Below are positions 1 through 7,577 of a DNA stretch of 48,253 nucleotides, one piece after another. The position numbers and the translations under genes are program-made. Under the pieces are notes generated by a model that was not told where the DNA came from, made no database searches, and was given only the letters and a program-made list of their open reading frames with translations. Origin of the DNA: Bacillota bacterium (GTDB taxonomy: Bacteria; Bacillota_I; Bacilli_A; Izemoplasmatales; Hujiaoplasmataceae); assembly GCA_003245625.1 (NCBI GenBank), contig QKCT01000038.1:1-48253 (forward strand). Reading direction: 5' to 3'. The first letter of the stretch is position 1, and every line of letters starts with the position of its first letter.

Positions 1-242
1 GAATCACCAAGACCAATAGTAGTAGTGGATTTTCCTTCTCCCGCAGGAGTAGGATTAATTGCACTAACTAAAATGATTTTACCGCGACTGTTTTGTTTGA
101 CTTTATCCAATGCCTCGTAGCTGATTTTTGCTTTGTAGTTTCCATACATTTCGATTTCATCAGTGGAAAGATTCAGTTTCTTTGCAATCTCACTGATTTT
201 AATCATCGTACTCTTTTGAGCAATTTCCAAATCTGATAACAT
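1..242 (-). CDS. fhs: Formate--tetrahydrofolate ligase, N-terminal part (cut by window start)
   Basis: Only the first ~80 residues are in the window. The reverse-strand translation begins MLSDLEIAQKST and reaches SAINPTPAGEGKSTTTIG, the P-loop-like ATP-binding segment typical of formate-THF ligase. The enzyme joins formate to tetrahydrofolate using ATP; run backwards it makes ATP from 10-formyl-THF. It is the third gene after argF and arcC, about 45 bases past the arcC stop. The start is uncertain. ATG at 242 fits the family N-terminus, but the only good Shine-Dalgarno-like sequence (AAAAGGAG) sits about 30 bases upstream, and the reading frame stays open further 5' without a standard start. 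ATG at 206 is a shorter alternative. The family call is strong, the start weak. The ORF is absent from the supplied track because it is truncated. Confidence 0.9.
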   Translation of the reverse strand, partial: MLSDLEIAQKSTMIKISEIAKKLNLSTDEIEMYGNYKAKISYEALDKVKQNSRGKIILVSAINPTPAGEGKSTTTIGLGD

Positions 243-286
243 GATCTCTGTTGCATAGCGAACCTGACTATGCTCTCCTTTTGCTA

Positions 287-1219
287 TTAATTTGTGATTT
301 TGGTTCCTGTCTTTCCTTTTAAGGCATCTTTTGCTTGATCTAAAGAAGCGATAATTGCAATCCGATGTGCACTTCCGCTAACAAACGCTTTTGCCGCTTC
401 AATCTTTGGCAACATTGACCCTTTTAAGAAATGACCTTCTTTGATATATTGATCTAATTGATCGATCGTGACATTGTCAAGATCTAGTTCATTTGGTTTA
501 TTAAAATTGATTTTTACTTTGTCGACAGCTGTTAAAATAACCAACATATCAGCGTTTAACAATTCTGCTAGTTTCGCACTTGCAAAATCTTTATCGATGA
601 CTGCAGGTACTCCAACAAAATCATGGCCAGACCGAATCACTGGAATTCCACCACCACCAACGGTAATGACTAAATGACCGGCATCGACTAAAGTCTTGAT
701 GATATCAATTTCAACAATATTGATTGGCTTTGGACTAGGAACAACTCGGCGATATCCTCGATTTGCATCCTCTACCATTTGATATCCTCGTAATTCTGTC
801 AACTCATTTGCAGTTTCTAAATCATAGAAACGTCCAATTGGTTTGGTAGGATGCAAGAAAGCAGAATCATTTTGGTCCACTTCAACCTGAGTGATAATCG
901 TGGCCACTTTTTGATCCATGTTTTGATCTCTTAATTCTTTCTGTAATGCATTTTGAAGATGATATCCGATATAACCTTGACTCATTGCCCCGCATTCGGG
1001 AAATGGCATTTCTGGACTGGCTTGATTGATTTCATGGCTGGTTTCGAATGCGAGATTAATCATCCCCACTTGTGGTCCATTTCCATGAGCTAAAATCACT
1101 TCATTACCATCTTTTACCAATTCGACAATCGGTTTTACGGCATGTTTTACTTTTTCTAGTTGGTCTTCTGGAGAATGACCAAGTGCATTTCCACCTAAAG
1201 CAACGACTATTTTACTCAT
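287..1219 (-). CDS. arcC: Carbamate kinase
   Basis: This 310-residue protein has the family's usual length. It transfers phosphate from carbamoyl phosphate to ADP, yielding ATP, carbamate and then ammonia and CO2, so it is a cytoplasmic substrate-level phosphorylation step. Visible family motifs are the N-terminal [18 protein letters not shown] near residue 44, the central VGGGGIPV loop and the C-terminal [12 protein letters not shown] segment of amino-acid kinases. Its ATG overlaps the end of argF by four bases (ATGA), which implies translational coupling and one transcript. fhs follows downstream. No arginine deiminase (arcA) or arginine/ornithine exchanger is in the window, so the carbamoyl phosphate source is unproved; citrulline phosphorolysis by the upstream ArgF is the obvious one. 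Confidence 0.97.
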   Translation of the reverse strand: MSKIVVALGGNALGHSPEDQLEKVKHAVKPIVELVKDGNEVILAHGNGPQVGMINLAFETSHEINQASPEMPFPECGAMSQGYIGYHLQNALQKELRDQNMDQKVATIITQVEVDQNDSAFLHPTKPIGRFYDLETANELTELRGYQMVEDANRGYRRVVPSPKPINIVEIDIIKTLVDAGHLVITVGGGGIPVIRSGHDFVGVPAVIDKDFASAKLAELLNADMLVILTAVDKVKINFNKPNELDLDNVTIDQLDQYIKEGHFLKGSMLPKIEAAKAFVSGSAHRIAIIASLDQAKDALKGKTGTKITN

Positions 1220-2217
1220 TTTGGCTCCCTCATTGTAGCGTACATAACTGCTTTGATGGTATGTAATCGATTTTCGGCTTCGTCAAAAACGACCGATTGT
1301 TCCGATTCGAATACATCCTCTGTGACTTCCATTGCTTCGATACCAAATTGTTGGAAAATTTCCTCTCCCACTTTGGTATCTCGATTATGGAATGCCGGAA
1401 GGCAATGCATAAAGATTGCCGTTTCTCCTGCAGATTCCATGACTTGCTTGTTGACTTGATAAGGTAATAATTTTTGAATTCGTTCTTGCCACACTTCTTG
1501 CGGCTCTCCCATGGAGACCCATACATCGGTATAGATGACATCGGCATTTTCAGCGCCTTCCTTCACATCATCAGTAAAGCGCAACGTTGCTCCAGATGCT
1601 TTTGCTATTTCTTGACAAGTTTGAATTAAATCTTCCTTAGGCCATAAGTCCTTTGGCGCGCAAGCAGTAAAATTCATTCCCATTTTAGCGGCACCAATCA
1701 TAAGACTATTTCCCATATTATTCCTTGCATCACCCATGTAAGTAAAGTTGATGCCTTCTAAATGACCAAATTTTTCTATGATGGTTAAGAAATCAGCCAA
1801 TATTTGAGTTGGATGATATTTATCAGTTAATCCATTCCATACCGGAACTCCGGAATACTTTCCTAATATTTCAACGGTTTCTTGTTTATAACCTCTATAT
1901 TCGATACCGTCATACATTCTTCCCAGTACTCTTGCGGTGTCTTTAATTGTTTCTTTTTTCCCCATTTGAGATCCGGTAGGTCCCAGATATGTTACATTCA
2001 TTCCCAAGTCGTTTGCACCCACTTGGAAAGCACATCTAGTTCTTGTTGAGTCTTTTTCAAATAGTAGAACGACATTTTTGCCAGTTAGCGGTCTACATTC
2101 CGCATTGGCTTTCTTTTTAGCTTTTAATTTTGCAGCCAGTAATAATAATTCGGAAATTTCTTCTTTGGTAAAGTCCAAAAGCGTCAAGAAATTTCGGCCA
2201 TAAAATGTGTTGTTCAC
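1216..2217 (-). CDS. argF: Ornithine carbamoyltransferase
   Basis: This 333-residue enzyme interconverts ornithine plus carbamoyl phosphate with citrulline plus phosphate. It shows the carbamoyl-phosphate loop STRTR near residue 57, HPTQ, the ornithine-loop DVWVSMG and the catalytic HCLPAFH. The SMG motif argues for ornithine rather than putrescine as acceptor. The segment [18 protein letters not shown] is typical of ArgF/ArcB. Its pairing with carbamate kinase suggests the catabolic (ArcB-like) direction, which is inference. The start is GTG at 2215-2217, preceded by a strong AAGGAGG Shine-Dalgarno. It is the first gene of argF-arcC-fhs and is transcribed divergently from the OsmC-like gene. 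Its promoter carries a cre-like site, pointing to catabolite control. Confidence 0.96.
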   Translation of the reverse strand: MNNTFYGRNFLTLLDFTKEEISELLLLAAKLKAKKKANAECRPLTGKNVVLLFEKDSTRTRCAFQVGANDLGMNVTYLGPTGSQMGKKETIKDTARVLGRMYDGIEYRGYKQETVEILGKYSGVPVWNGLTDKYHPTQILADFLTIIEKFGHLEGINFTYMGDARNNMGNSLMIGAAKMGMNFTACAPKDLWPKEDLIQTCQEIAKASGATLRFTDDVKEGAENADVIYTDVWVSMGEPQEVWQERIQKLLPYQVNKQVMESAGETAIFMHCLPAFHNRDTKVGEEIFQQFGIEAMEVTEDVFESEQSVVFDEAENRLHTIKAVMYATMREPK

Positions 2218-2250
2218 TTGAATCCTCCTTGAACGATTTTTAGTTGTTCC

Positions 2251-2273
2251 TTTTTATAATTAAATTATAAAAA
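2251..2273. repeat. Perfect AT-only palindrome in the argF leader
   Basis: Two 11-base arms (TTTTTATAATT and its complement) flank a single central A between the argF promoter and its Shine-Dalgarno. It could fold as a weak A/U hairpin in the mRNA or be a protein-binding site. It does not match the ARG box well. Its function is unknown. Confidence 0.6.
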
Positions 2274-2294
2274 AATGAATTGCTCGCTATAAAA

Positions 2295-2323
2295 ATTATA
2301 ACACTAAAGCGCTTACAAATAAA
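2295..2323 (-). promoter_or_regulatory. Promoter of the argF-arcC-fhs operon
   Basis: On the minus strand a perfect -10 TATAAT (2295-2300) lies with TTTATT 17 bases upstream as a poor -35. The cre-like element fills the spacer, so bound CcpA would block RNA polymerase. Transcription would begin near 2288, giving a ~70-base leader. Confidence 0.6.
2304..2317 (-). promoter_or_regulatory. cre-like catabolite control site in the argF promoter
   Basis: The minus strand reads TGTAAGCGCTTTAG. It matches the CcpA consensus TGWAANCGNTNWCA at every fixed position except the last two, and contains the symmetrical core AAGCGCTT. It lies between the -35 and -10, the usual position for repression. A CcpA-like regulator is encoded at 13915-14925. 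Confidence 0.65.
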
Positions 2324-2370
2324 CACCTATTTTGTGAAAAAGGCGTGATATCGATTTCGGTCTTGATTTC

Positions 2371-2400
2371 TTGAAAAACAATTACCATTTGTAGTATAAT
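2371..2400 (+). promoter_or_regulatory. Promoter of the OsmC-like gene
   Basis: TTGAAA (2371-2376) and TATAAT (2395-2400) are 18 bases apart, just upstream of the gene start at 2423. The Shine-Dalgarno is GAGGTGAA. Confidence 0.75.
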
Positions 2401-2422
2401 GATATATTGAGGTGAATGTAAT

Positions 2423-2818
2423 ATGGCGTTAGATACAGTGAAATTAACCATGGACTCCAATTATGTTGGTGAATTGACTTCTCCAACAGGAACCATAAAG
2501 ATGGGAGATCAAGAAGGCGGAATGATGCCTTACCATCTATTGTTTGGTGCATTAGCATCTTGTTTTTATTCGACTTTCCTAGTAATCTCAACCAAAAAGA
2601 GATTAACATTCGACAAAGCAGAAGTTGAAGTATCCGGATACAAAGAAACAGGGAAAGAGAAAAATCTTTTGGAGCATGTTACAATGAAATTAACAGTGAC
2701 AAATCCAAGCAATCAAGCAGCTATAATTAAAAGTGCGGAACTGGGTGCGAAATTCTGTTCCATCCACGAAACCATTAGTCGCGTGGCGGAGATTGAATTA
2801 GTCGTCGATTTCAATTAA
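2423..2818 (+). CDS. OsmC/Ohr family protein
   Basis: This 131-residue cytoplasmic protein belongs to the OsmC/Ohr superfamily of thiol-dependent hydroperoxide reductases. The two expected cysteines are visible: one in ALASCFYS near residue 48, at the start of the central helix, and one in GAKFCSIHETIS near residue 110. The glycine-rich stretch ahead of the first cysteine (MPYHLLFGALASC) is also typical. Such proteins detoxify organic hydroperoxides, but subfamily and substrate cannot be told by eye. It is monocistronic: its own promoter lies upstream, a hairpin terminator follows the stop, and the gene beyond is convergent. Confidence 0.85.
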   Translation: MALDTVKLTMDSNYVGELTSPTGTIKMGDQEGGMMPYHLLFGALASCFYSTFLVISTKKRLTFDKAEVEVSGYKETGKEKNLLEHVTMKLTVTNPSNQAAIIKSAELGAKFCSIHETISRVAEIELVVDFN

Positions 2819-2829
2819 GCAATAAAAAA

Positions 2830-2857
2830 GCAACTCATCTGAGTTGCATTTTTTTTT
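2830..2857. terminator. Bidirectional rho-independent terminator
   Basis: The stem GCAACTCA/TGAGTTGC has a 2-base loop and is followed by nine T (2849-2857). It ends the OsmC-like gene on the plus strand. The A-run on the other side of the stem lets it also serve the convergent nuclease gene. Confidence 0.9.
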
Positions 2858-4055
2858 ATTCTCCCCAAATTAAATCCGCAAATTCTGGATAATCAATAAA
2901 TGGGTTTCGATTGTGTTGATACGAGTAAATTACTTCATTACGGTTTCGTTCAAAATCATCCACTGGATCAAATGCATTCCATTCAAGAAGAACTGAGAAC
3001 AATCCCATTTCAAGGTTGTCTGGGTTCGGACTTCCATCAACCAAACTCAATTCATCGTACATGACGATCATATAGAGTAGGATTCTTGCCAAATCTCCTT
3101 TGACTTCATCTCTTGGTTCATAGGAAACAGTGGTTGTTGTCCAATCATAGTATTTATCTCCTCTAGAGGAGTTCAAACTAGCGCTTGCTGGTTTTAAATT
3201 TTGTAAATCAGATGCCATATTGATAACAGAATTACTAGCGGAAACCGGGAGTCTATTCTGTGGCCAAACGTGTTCTCTGTTCCAGTTACAATCGTTTGTG
3301 GTAGGACAGTACCAAACTCCAGTAACAGAGGCTCCGGAATACACTTGAATTAAGTTTGCAGTATTGTTAGGATCCATATCTGTTTCATCCAAGATGTATC
3401 TTGCATCGCCATAGGAAACCCCACTAAATCCAGAATTGACGATCGTTCGTAAGGCTAAGAATAAAGTATTGCCAGATTTATTCATCGCATTCCAATAATA
3501 AGAAGGTAAATTGACTTGAATGGTAAAATATGCTTCATAATTTCCATAGGTAACAGTAATCGTTTTTTGACCATATGTTTCTGTATCCACGCCGCTTACT
3601 TGGTAATCAGTTTCATTTAAGATTTGAGAATTATCTTGAGCGTCAAAGAAAGTAACAACCATTCCTGTAAAGTCAACTTGTTCATTGATCTCGTATACTA
3701 AATTTGATGGTACAGTAATTTCAATTCTTGCCTCATTACTGTAAGTTGTGGTAGCTGTTGTAGTGGTAGTCGTCGTGGTTTGTGTCGTTGTAGTCGTTGT
3801 CGTTATAGTACCACCAGCAGTTGTATCATAAGTAGTGGTTGGAATTGTCGTCGTCGTCAATGTCGATTCCGAAGTGGTCCAATCGGTTGTAGTAATCGTA
3901 ATTGAGGTAGACTGATCAGAAGTTGTCGTCGTTATAATTGTCGTTGAAGTTGCTTCTGTCGTTGTTGTATTAGATTTAAAAAAGTCGCAAGATAGAAGTG
4001 TAAATGTTGCGAAGACCATTAAGAATAAAATTACTATGCGTTTATAATTTGTCAT
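2856..4055 (-). CDS. Secreted lipoprotein endonuclease I with Ig-like domain
   Basis: I start this protein at the second methionine run (MTNYKRIVILF), giving 399 residues, because it has a proper signal peptide there with lipobox LLSC (Cys at about residue 23) and AAGGAAGG upstream. The longer track ORF begins inside the antiporter gene. In order it has a lipoprotein signal; a ~80-residue Thr/Ser-rich linker with long threonine runs; a bacterial Ig-like domain (about 105-175) ending in KTITVTYGNYEA; and an endonuclease I domain (about 185-395). The catalytic-type motif NREHVWPQNRLP and the partner SDLQNLKPASASLNSSRGDK are clear. It probably degrades extracellular DNA or RNA while anchored to the membrane. 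Its start lies 4 bases after the antiporter stop, so the two are likely co-expressed. Confidence 0.9.
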   Translation of the reverse strand: MTNYKRIVILFLMVFATFTLLSCDFFKSNTTTTEATSTTIITTTTSDQSTSITITTTDWTTSESTLTTTTIPTTTYDTTAGGTITTTTTTTQTTTTTTTTATTTYSNEARIEITVPSNLVYEINEQVDFTGMVVTFFDAQDNSQILNETDYQVSGVDTETYGQKTITVTYGNYEAYFTIQVNLPSYYWNAMNKSGNTLFLALRTIVNSGFSGVSYGDARYILDETDMDPNNTANLIQVYSGASVTGVWYCPTTNDCNWNREHVWPQNRLPVSASNSVINMASDLQNLKPASASLNSSRGDKYYDWTTTTVSYEPRDEVKGDLARILLYMIVMYDELSLVDGSPNPDNLEMGLFSVLLEWNAFDPVDDFERNRNEVIYSYQHNRNPFIDYPEFADLIWGE

Positions 4056-4059
4056 GTGT

Positions 4060-5250
4060 TTATATGCCTTCCTTGGTTGTTTGTAGGAGTTTTTTATGTG
4101 TCTGATCCATACCGATTGCTCCAAGCGGTGCGGTAACGAATATTGCTAAAACAGAGATTGTCAAAATCAATGCTCCTGCTGGAACGCCCATTGCTAGAGG
4201 AATCGCTCCAATCGCAGCCTGAACAGTGGCTTTTGGTAAGTAAGAAATACAGGTAAATATTTTTTCTTTGTTATTGAGTCCCGTTTTGGAAACAGAAAGG
4301 AAAACCGCAATCATACGGAAAGCCAGAGAAGCAAAGACGAGAAGCAATGCCCATAACCCGGCAGATTTTAGCACGCTGATATCGACAGCGGCACCTACCA
4401 AAACGAATAACATGATTTCAGCGGGTACCCATATTTTTGAGAATTTATGTGTTAAGCGATCTGCTAAAACAGGATAACTCTTAAGGATTGTTCCGCCTAA
4501 TGCAATCACGGCTAACAAACCCGATATTGAAAAGTAATTTTTGATTGCATCCTCAAAGACAACAATAAGAAATGTCACTCCGAAAATAATCAAAACTTTT
4601 ACGGTATCCCTTAGATGAATCTTTTTAAACAAAAATACGAGTAACAATCCTACTCCAATTCCCATTAATAAACTCACAACGATTGTAACAGGGAATAATG
4701 CAAGAGAAGTCAAAGCGAATGAATTTGTTTCGTACGCTTGTAAGAAGATGGCAAAGATGACAATCGCATAGATATCATCAATAGAAGAACCAGCTAATAT
4801 CATTTGCGGAATTTGTTTGTCAGTCCCTATCTTCTTCTCAATTAAGTGAATCATTCTTGGTACTACTACTGCAGGAGAAACTGCAGCGACGATACTACCA
4901 AGCATAAATCCTTCGACATAAGAAATATCAAAGATTAACGGAGAAACAAAACCAATAAATAGGATTTCTACTGTGGCAGGAATAAAACTAAGCAGTATTG
5001 CTGGTCGTCCAACTTTTTTGAGATCATTTAAATCCAATGACAAACCGGCTCTTAACAAAATCACTATCAGCGCAATCTCGCGTAAATCACCAGATATTCC
5101 TAGAATATCATTTGATATTTGGTCCAATACAAATGGTCCAAGAACAATTCCGGTAATCATGAATGCAATTAAACCTGGCACTCGTATTTTTTCAAATAGA
5201 AGGTTTAACGTCAAACTGATGATTAAAATTAAGGCAATACTATATAACAT
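4060..5250 (-). CDS. Cation:proton antiporter, CPA2 (Kef-type) family
   Basis: This 396-residue membrane protein has about twelve hydrophobic segments and the CPA2 signatures FEKIRVPGLIAFMITGIVLGP at the N-terminus, GLSLDLNDLKK, and SPAVVVPRMI near residue 125. It lacks a C-terminal RCK/TrkA-N nucleotide-binding domain, so it is the transport domain only. Such proteins exchange Na+ or K+ for H+; the ion cannot be assigned here. A consensus promoter lies directly upstream, and the lipoprotein nuclease starts 4 bases after its stop. The functional link to that nuclease is unclear. A second, different antiporter is at 10828. Confidence 0.9.
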   Translation of the reverse strand: MLYSIALILIISLTLNLLFEKIRVPGLIAFMITGIVLGPFVLDQISNDILGISGDLREIALIVILLRAGLSLDLNDLKKVGRPAILLSFIPATVEILFIGFVSPLIFDISYVEGFMLGSIVAAVSPAVVVPRMIHLIEKKIGTDKQIPQMILAGSSIDDIYAIVIFAIFLQAYETNSFALTSLALFPVTIVVSLLMGIGVGLLLVFLFKKIHLRDTVKVLIIFGVTFLIVVFEDAIKNYFSISGLLAVIALGGTILKSYPVLADRLTHKFSKIWVPAEIMLFVLVGAAVDISVLKSAGLWALLLVFASLAFRMIAVFLSVSKTGLNNKEKIFTCISYLPKATVQAAIGAIPLAMGVPAGALILTISVLAIFVTAPLGAIGMDQTHKKLLQTTKEGI

Positions 5251-5285
5251 AATAGATACTCCATACTTTACTAGCCGTAATTGTA

Positions 5286-5314
5286 ATTATAGTCAGTTCG
5301 GTATGGAAAGTCAA
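5286..5314 (-). promoter_or_regulatory. Promoter of the antiporter-nuclease operon
   Basis: The minus strand has TTGACT (5309-5314), a 17-base spacer and TATAAT (5286-5291), about 35 bases ahead of the start codon. This is nearly consensus for the housekeeping sigma factor. The remainder of the 5251-5456 gap holds only the next gene's terminator. Confidence 0.85.
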
Positions 5315-5432
5315 GGGAATGCGGACGGTTCGGCAAGGATTTTAGTGGGTTACCTCCTATAATGAATATCTCGTATTTTTATATGTTCTTACAAAGTTTT
5401 CCAACGATTGATAGAAAGAAATACGAATACAA

Positions 5433-5458
5433 CAAAAAAGAGGGTTAAAATTCCCTCT
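5433..5458 (-). terminator. Terminator of the thioredoxin-like gene
   Basis: On the minus strand, AGAGGG-(8-base loop)-CCCTCT is followed by six T. The 5' arm overlaps the TAG stop codon of the gene, an unusually tight arrangement. Confidence 0.75.
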
Positions 5459-5771
5459 AATCGGTTAGATAAATTTGAAAAAGTCGTTCAATTCTAGAAA
5501 AATCGATGAATCTTGATTCTCTCAATATTTCCTTTCCTTCACTGAAAATCAATACGGTAGGAACGGTGAATACTAAGTGTTGACCAGAAAATAAAGCTAC
5601 ATCTTCCAAATACACTTGATAGACAGGTATCATCTCATATTCCTTCATAAATTGTACTAATTTATCGGTTAGTGGTTTGCAGACAGAACAGGTCTGTGTT
5701 TTCGCTATCAAAACCATCAAATTCTGGTTAGCAGCTTGTTCAAACTCTTGATATGTTTTAATTGTTTCCAT
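5457..5771 (-). CDS. Small thioredoxin-fold protein
   Basis: This 104-residue protein has a CXXC redox motif (TCSVCKPL) near residue 28 and the thioredoxin-type VPTVLIFSEGKEILRES segment with its cis-proline, so it is a cytoplasmic thioredoxin-like protein. The active site CSVC differs from the classical CGPC, as in many YtpP-like bacterial thioredoxins. The partner reductase and substrates are unknown. The start is supported by AGAGGT 8 bases upstream. A TATAAT on the minus strand at 5796-5801 is the likely -10. The gene stands alone between its own terminator and the divergent symporter. Confidence 0.85.
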   Translation of the reverse strand: METIKTYQEFEQAANQNLMVLIAKTQTCSVCKPLTDKLVQFMKEYEMIPVYQVYLEDVALFSGQHLVFTVPTVLIFSEGKEILRESRFIDFSRIERLFQIYLTD

Positions 5772-5795
5772 ATTTATTACCTCTTTACAGAACTA

Positions 5796-5801
5796 ATTAT
5801 A
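5796..5801 (-). promoter_or_regulatory. Probable -10 box of the thioredoxin-like gene
   Basis: A perfect TATAAT on the minus strand lies about 25 bases upstream of the start codon. No convincing -35 is visible. Confidence 0.45.
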
Positions 5802-5850
5802 CATGAAATGACGAAAAAACCAGTCTAATCTGTTTTTTTTATTTTAAAAT

Positions 5851-5859
5851 TGATATAAT
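5851..5859 (+). promoter_or_regulatory. Extended -10 promoter of the GPH symporter
   Basis: TGATATAAT (TGN plus perfect -10) lies 36 bases before the start codon; the -35 region is only T-rich. The Shine-Dalgarno is GAGG (5884-5887). Confidence 0.55.
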
Positions 5860-5894
5860 TTTCATAACATGCAAAATAGAATCGAGGAAAATGA

Positions 5895-7559
5895 ATGGAA
5901 AACAAAGTCTTAGCTATGGAAAAACGTCTTATGTCTCGTAATAAATGGACTTATAGTGTAGGTGGTATCGGACGCGACATGATGTATTCTCTTGTAGCAA
6001 CATTTTTTATTACTTATATTCAGTACTCTGGACTGAATCTTACAGCAGCTCAATTCTCAGTGATCGGTATCCTTTTAGTAATCGGTCGAGTTTGGGATGG
6101 TATCAATGATCCAATCATGGGTGGTATTGTCGATAATACAAGATCGAGATTTGGTAAGTTCAAACCGTGGTTAGTCTCCGGTGCGATACTGACTGGGATT
6201 GCCGTATTGTTAATGTTTAATTATCGACCGGATGGATGGGGTTATGTTGTATTCTTTGGAATTATCTATTTCTTCTGGGAAATTGCTTGGACATTAAATG
6301 ATATCCCTTATTGGTCTTTATTACCGAACTTGGCAAAAGAGAAGAAGGATCGCGATGAAATTGCCATGATGGTTGTTGTATTTGCGGCTGTCGGAGCTTT
6401 TGCGGCAAATGCAATTGTTAGTTTTACAACAGTTGGAAATGCAGTAAAAGGATATTCGATGATTTCGATTACCTTCGTAATTTTCTTCTTGGCTTGTACT
6501 GCTTTGACGGTGTTTGGCGTGAAAGAACCAAGAATCCAAGATCCTGAAAAAGAAGAAAAAGTTTCCTTCAAACAAATGTTTGTTGCAATCAAGAATAACG
6601 ACCAATTATTATGGTCTGCACTTGCGTTGTTACTATATACTGTGGGCTCCGGATTGTTAGTAGCCCTTGGCTATAACTTCTTTTATCTCGAACTAGGCTA
6701 TGATGGCTCAATGGTTTTAATCTTTGTCGCAACCTTTGGAGTTGTTACAATTCTTGTTCAAAGTTTTTATGCAAAAATTGCGAAAAAATACAAACGAAAT
6801 ACCTTATTAGGTTTCTCGATGATTATCATCACTTTTGGTTATTTAATGATGCTCGTACTCGGATTTTTATCATTCTTACCAATTAATCTTCTGACGGTTT
6901 GTATCTTCGGTGGATTGGTGTTTGGTGGGCAAGCGATCTTCTATATGATTTCCATTGTCAACATGACAAATACCATCGAGTACAACGAGTTGAAATCTGG
7001 CAAGAGAAATGAAGCAATCATGTTTAGTTTACGACCTTTTGTTACAAAATTAGCTAGTGCATTGCAACAAGGAATCTTCACTTTGGTTTTAATCGTTTCA
7101 GGAATCTATATGTTGAGCCAAAATATTTCTCAGTTGGAAGCTCAAAAGAATGTATTCGATACACTAACAGCTGCGGAACAAGTTCAATATAAAGCGAATA
7201 TTTTAACAAGAACAGTAATTTTAGATGATGTCGATATCGATGCTACAACGAAAGAAGCAGTATATGATGCTTTGAACTTGATTCTATCGTCCAATTCGTT
7301 TGAGGACCAGAATAACGATGGAATTCAAGAAATGATTATCAATGATGCAGCGGATGCAACATTCCACGATCAAGCAACTGGTTCGATGAGAATCAGTTTG
7401 CGTATCTCGATTACCATCGTCCCAATCGTTTTAATCAGTATTTCCTATCTTATTTTTAAGAAGAAATTTATCATTACAGAAGAATATTACGATGAGATGC
7501 TTCAAGTCATTTTAAAACGGGAAGAAGCAATTCTGAATCAACAGACTGAACAAGAATAA
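5895..7559 (+). CDS. GPH-family sugar:cation symporter (MFS fold)
   Basis: This 554-residue membrane protein belongs to the glycoside-pentoside-hexuronide:cation symporter family. Signs are the N-terminal YSVGGIGRDMMYS, the MFS-like DPIMGGIVDNTRSRFGKFKPW loop and the second-half ITFGYLM/EYNELKSGKRNEA segments. These proteins import oligosaccharides, pentosides or hexuronides with Na+ or H+. The substrate cannot be inferred because no glycosidase is adjacent. It is longer than the usual 450-480 residues. The extra ~80 residues lie between the last two membrane helices, form a hydrophilic and probably external loop, and include a DQNNDGIQE stretch resembling a calcium-binding EF-hand loop. No terminator separates it from the DUF134 gene, which has its own promoter. 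Confidence 0.88.
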   Translation: MENKVLAMEKRLMSRNKWTYSVGGIGRDMMYSLVATFFITYIQYSGLNLTAAQFSVIGILLVIGRVWDGINDPIMGGIVDNTRSRFGKFKPWLVSGAILTGIAVLLMFNYRPDGWGYVVFFGIIYFFWEIAWTLNDIPYWSLLPNLAKEKKDRDEIAMMVVVFAAVGAFAANAIVSFTTVGNAVKGYSMISITFVIFFLACTALTVFGVKEPRIQDPEKEEKVSFKQMFVAIKNNDQLLWSALALLLYTVGSGLLVALGYNFFYLELGYDGSMVLIFVATFGVVTILVQSFYAKIAKKYKRNTLLGFSMIIITFGYLMMLVLGFLSFLPINLLTVCIFGGLVFGGQAIFYMISIVNMTNTIEYNELKSGKRNEAIMFSLRPFVTKLASALQQGIFTLVLIVSGIYMLSQNISQLEAQKNVFDTLTAAEQVQYKANILTRTVILDDVDIDATTKEAVYDALNLILSSNSFEDQNNDGIQEMIINDAADATFHDQATGSMRISLRISITIVPIVLISISYLIFKKKFIITEEYYDEMLQVILKREEAILNQQTEQE

Positions 7560-7561
7560 CA

Positions 7562-7577
7562 ATTGACATATGTCAAT
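7562..7577. promoter_or_regulatory. Perfect 16-bp palindrome over the -35 of the DUF134 operon
   Basis: ATTGACATATGTCAAT is fully symmetrical and includes the -35 TTGACA. Its position suggests an operator whose binding protein blocks RNA polymerase. The adjacent DUF134 helix-turn-helix protein is the first candidate (autoregulation, inference). Confidence 0.6.

Noticed and set aside
468-677. Plus-strand ORF (69 aa) opposite arcC
   Set aside because: It lies wholly antisense to a clear carbamate kinase gene, has no ribosome site and no family features.
2263-2290. ArgR/AhrC ARG box near TGAATTGC in the argF leader
   Set aside because: Only a half-site-like TGAAT is present; the symmetric second half is missing.
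3740-3975. Possible CRISPR or tandem DNA repeat in the gt/tc-rich stretch
   Set aside because: The units are irregular and encode a threonine-rich linker in frame; no spacer structure exists.
5251-5456. Small gene or RNA in the gap between the antiporter and thioredoxin-like genes
   Set aside because: Only the antiporter promoter and the thioredoxin gene terminator are visible; the one plus-strand ORF reaching into it (4973-5362) is mainly antisense to the antiporter.
5810-5840. Hairpin with A-run and T-run between the thioredoxin-like and symporter genes
   Set aside because: The pairing needs a bulge and relies mainly on A-T runs, and the genes on either side diverge, so no terminator is needed there.
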